Below, one piece after another: positions 61,943 through 64,000 of a DNA stretch of 64,000 nucleotides. The translations under genes and the position numbers were made by a program. The notes under the pieces are model-generated. The model had not been told where the DNA came from. It saw nothing but the letters and a program-made list of their open reading frames with translations, and did not search any database. Positions within the stretch are counted from its first letter, which is position 1. Each line of letters begins with the position of its first letter. Source of the DNA: an uncultured bacterium (GTDB taxonomy: Bacteria; Cyanobacteriota; Vampirovibrionia; Gastranaerophilales; Gastranaerophilaceae); the NCBI GenBank assembly GCA_902791985.1, contig CADAYD010000008.1, forward strand, positions 115,011 to 179,010, given 5' to 3'.

Positions 61943-62070
61943 ACTACTATCCCTTCTTAATATATATTTGTTTACATTTTAGATTAAAACCAAATGTAAC
62001 GCAATAGGCAAGAATACTTTTTAAGAATTTTCGTGTAAAATAATATTATTAAACTTTAAAAGGATTTTAT

Positions 62071-63270
62071 ATGGATAATTATAGTGAAAATAACTCATTA
62101 TTTGAATTTGAGGGTATAATAAATCGCAGAAATTATATTGTTAACATCTTACTTGTAGAAACAATAATTCAAGCATTGATTGCAACTCCTTTATTAATTG
62201 CAATATTCAAAAGCAGCGGACTTACGGGTGCAATTTTAGGCGGAGGAGTTATGCCCAAATGGTGGTATGTAATTATGTGTATTTCAGGCGCATTAAGTGC
62301 CACAATGTATATGCCCTCAGTAGTTCGAAGATTTAGAGATATAATGGGCAGCAGCGGCAGTGATAATGTAAAATCTTTCGGAATATTCACGTATATTATC
62401 TTGTTATTAAGTATTCCTGCCGGATTTGCGCAAGATATGTTTTTTTCAATAATAAAGATCATAGGATTAACAATATTAATATCTTTGGCTTGCATAAGAG
62501 GAAAAGTTACCGGTTTGATGCCAAAAAGCGCTGTTGCGGAATTTAATTGGGGTGCTTTTATAGGAACATGGATTTGGGGATTATTCAATAAGAGCTACAT
62601 AACTTTATGGGCATTACCTTTAAGTTTCACAATGGGAGCACTGCCGTTTTATATTGTTTGCGGATTAAAGGGGAATGAATGGGCATATGAAAAAATAACC
62701 AATAAAAACATCCAACTTTTTCATTCTAATCAAAAAATACAAGCCATAGTTTGGGCTGTAATAATACCAACAATTTCTATTATACTTTTTATGAGTGGAA
62801 TAGTTTTCTTATACAAATTTGCGACAAATTACGCCAAATCACACCCGAATTTTGCAAACCAAGCAATTGAATACTATGTTAATACTCAATCAAAAGCCGC
62901 TATGGCAAAATTCGATAAAATAGAACTTGGTAAAAACGAATATAAATTCTATATAGATCCAAAAAAATGGATAAACTCATCATACAAGGAAAAAGTTGCA
63001 GATTTTGACATGGCAAGCGGATATGTAATGCTGCAAACACTGGAGAATGGTAATATTACAGAAACTTTTTCCGCAACAGCAACTAACAATATAATGAATA
63101 AAATAAAAATTTATTCAACATACAACGATGAATTACTGGGAGAATATTATTTAGCACCGGAATCAATCAAAAATTTACGAGAAGACCAAAATAATCCACA
63201 AACCAGAAGAAAAATTTTAGAAGAATTAAAAAATGGCTATAGATTTAATACACACCCAACCTTGCCATAA
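62071..63270 (+). CDS. DUF805 and DUF2628-like fusion membrane protein with soluble C-terminus
   Basis: 399 residues. Residues 1-145 are DUF805-like (EFEGIINRRNYIVNILLV, VRRFRDIMG). Residues 150-240 have the FNWGAFIGTWIWGLFNKSYITL pattern of DUF2628, including EWAYEKITNKNIQLFHSNQK. A further membrane helix near 230 (IVWAVIIPTISIILFMSGIVF) is followed by an unassigned soluble domain of about 150 residues (MAKFDKIELGKNEYKFYIDP, ETFSATATNNIMNKIKIY). AAAGGA precedes the ATG. The fusion of both domains is seen in some gut bacterial proteins, function unknown. Confidence 0.7.
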   Translation: MDNYSENNSLFEFEGIINRRNYIVNILLVETIIQALIATPLLIAIFKSSGLTGAILGGGVMPKWWYVIMCISGALSATMYMPSVVRRFRDIMGSSGSDNVKSFGIFTYIILLLSIPAGFAQDMFFSIIKIIGLTILISLACIRGKVTGLMPKSAVAEFNWGAFIGTWIWGLFNKSYITLWALPLSFTMGALPFYIVCGLKGNEWAYEKITNKNIQLFHSNQKIQAIVWAVIIPTISIILFMSGIVFLYKFATNYAKSHPNFANQAIEYYVNTQSKAAMAKFDKIELGKNEYKFYIDPKKWINSSYKEKVADFDMASGYVMLQTLENGNITETFSATATNNIMNKIKIYSTYNDELLGEYYLAPESIKNLREDQNNPQTRRKILEELKNGYRFNTHPTLP

Positions 63271-63334
63271 ATTCAATCAAAATATTGACAAGAGTTTTTG
63301 ATTATGTAGAATAGAATATGTGACAGCAACATAT

Positions 63335-63407
63335 TGGGGCGTCGCCAAGTGGTAAGGCAGCTGGTTTTGGTCCAGCCATCCCGGAGGTTCGAGTCCTTCC
63401 GCCCCAG
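63335..63407 (+). tRNA. tRNA-Gln(TTG)
   Basis: Acceptor TGGGGCG/CGCCCCA, D arm GCCAAGTGGTAAGGC, anticodon loop TTTTGGT (anticodon TTG), T arm GGAGGTTCGAGTCCTTCC. No encoded CCA. Confidence 0.95.
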
Positions 63408-63420
63408 AGTTTTTGATTTT

Positions 63421-63459
63421 AGCACTTTTGGACGATTGTTCAAAGGTGCTATTTATTTC
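63421..63459 (+). terminator. Terminator of tRNA-Gln
   Basis: AGCACTTTTG/CAAAGGTGCT stem (10 bp, one G-U) with a 10-nt loop, T-rich after it, 14 bp past the tRNA. Confidence 0.7.
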
Positions 63460-63550
63460 TATACTTGAATTTCCGCCGTCACATAAAAAGTTCGAACATG
63501 AAATTTTAAGCATTTCAGGTTCTAACTTTGTCGGTTCGCCCCAGATAAAA

Positions 63551-63582
63551 ACCTAATCCTCTTTAGAAGGTTAGTTTTTTTA
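63551..63582 (+). terminator. Second terminator-like hairpin after tRNA-Gln
   Basis: CTAA-CC / GG-TTAG stem with a single T bulge, followed by TTTTTT. It lies 140 bp past the tRNA and just after a short echo (GCCCCAGA) of the tRNA 3' end. Confidence 0.5.
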
Positions 63583-63689
63583 TATAGATTACTCTTAAAA
63601 AACCTCAGATGTTGTATTAAATTAGAACTGGAAATAATTCTGAAAAGATTATTAAATACTTTGATGATAGAAATTTATAGCAGTACACT

Positions 63690-63748
63690 ACAAAAAAAGA
63701 GAAGTAAACTTTTGTTCTACTTCTCTTTTTTCTAAATTAGGTGCTGGC
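63690..63748. repeat. Hairpin plus 26-bp direct repeat, unit 1
   Basis: Stem AGAAGTA/TACTTCT flanked by A-run and T-run, followed by the tail CTAAATTAGGTGCTGGC. The last 26 bp (63723-63748) recur exactly at 63912-63937. Confidence 0.7.
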
Positions 63749-63879
63749 TAGCCAGAGCAGAGCCACGAGTGTCAACGAGAGGTGAGCAATTATACAAGTA
63801 ATGAATATTCTTGTTAATTGCGAACGGTGGCGTTTATTGCGAGGGCGTATCTGGTTATAACTCGTTGACTCATCTAATA

Positions 63880-63937
63880 AAAAAAAAGAGATTTGAACAT
63901 CTGTTCTAAATCTCTTTTTTCTAAATTAGGTGCTGGC
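63880..63937. repeat. Hairpin plus 26-bp direct repeat, unit 2
   Basis: Stem AGATTT/AAATCT with inner GAACA/TGTTC, then T-run and the tail CTAAATTAGGTGCTGGC. The stem differs from unit 1 on both sides in a compensating way. Between the units lies an inverted repeat GTCAACGAG/CTCGTTGAC (63771-63779 with 63861-63869). Confidence 0.7.
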
Positions 63938-64000
63938 AACTATACTTTAGCTCTTGGCGAAGTATGAGCCTTAGAGATAAAGTATGCCGAAATGAACTAC

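Noticed and set aside
63277..63513. 78-codon open frame over tRNA-Gln
   Set aside because: Antisense to the tRNA (the typical GLEPPGW-like artefact of tRNA sequence); no ribosome binding site.
63400..63545. Second att-like duplication at tRNA-Gln (GCCCCAGA repeated at 63,536)
   Set aside because: Only 8 to 11 nt match, far weaker than the 52-bp case at tRNA-Arg; could be chance.

Overview
The window is AT-rich (about one third G+C by eye) and comes from a Gram-negative-type, non-photosynthetic bacterium. The best fit is the non-photosynthetic cyanobacterial sister class Vampirovibrionia/Melainabacteria, probably the gut order Gastranaerophilales. The pointers are a Ycf46-type AAA ATPase with DUF1257 and DUF2997 proteins, a cyanobacterial-style PDZ/radical-SAM/DUF512 protein, a GH57-DUF3536 enzyme, LpxA (lipid A), FixC/FixX, an orphan FliI, and several unassigned proteins with an N-terminal NFTG motif. 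There are no photosynthesis genes. The lineage is an inference from gene content.

Layout. 0-6 kb: an ACT-domain protein, then a compact aryl-polyene-like type II polyketide block (acyltransferase and chain-length-factor-like protein on the minus strand; ketosynthase, dehydratase, ketoreductase, ketosynthase and phosphopantetheinyl transferase on the plus strand). 6-12 kb: an autotransporter barrel remnant, a WcbI-like glycan enzyme, and a TolC-like plus RND efflux pair whose RND gene is broken at about 11.88 kb. 12-14 kb: SDR, TcdA, a small unknown protein and a BlaI-type regulator. 14.3-18.8 kb: the HhH / radical SAM / Ycf46 AAA / DUF1257 / DUF2997 operon, then tRNA-Ser(GGA). 19-29 kb: asd, purA, fliI, DUF512, a PadR regulator and a SWIM/SNF2 helicase. 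29-41 kb: a repeat protein, a broken peptidase, lpxA, GH57, murA, two RWYD-repeat proteins, a bifunctional nuclease, tRNA-Ser(GCT), a Mu-like transposon remnant, tRNA-Leu(CAG), LicD and tRNA-Arg(TCT). 41-52 kb: fixX-fixC, a WecA-like transferase behind glyA, a frameshifted pseudogene, and an rsgA-ispA-PAP2-DUF2339 operon. 52-64 kb: low-complexity and lineage-specific proteins, proC, rpmH-rnpA, dut, a GltA/NfnB-like oxidoreductase, DUF805 membrane proteins, tRNA-Gln(TTG) and tandem hairpins.

Functionally the window mixes core metabolism and envelope synthesis (asd, purA, glyA, proC, dut, murA, lpxA, ispA, WecA-like, rpmH/rnpA/rsgA) with accessory surface functions (polyene-like lipids, WcbI, LicD, efflux). 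The most interesting parts are the Ycf46/radical-SAM operon, the polyketide block without a visible carrier protein, and rearrangement scars at tRNA genes. One scar is a 57-bp copy of the tRNA-Leu promoter plus the first 11 nt of the tRNA beside the broken RND gene. Others are a 52-bp direct repeat at the tRNA-Arg 3' end and six TTGCACT sites spaced at exact 10-bp multiples upstream of the transposase fragment.
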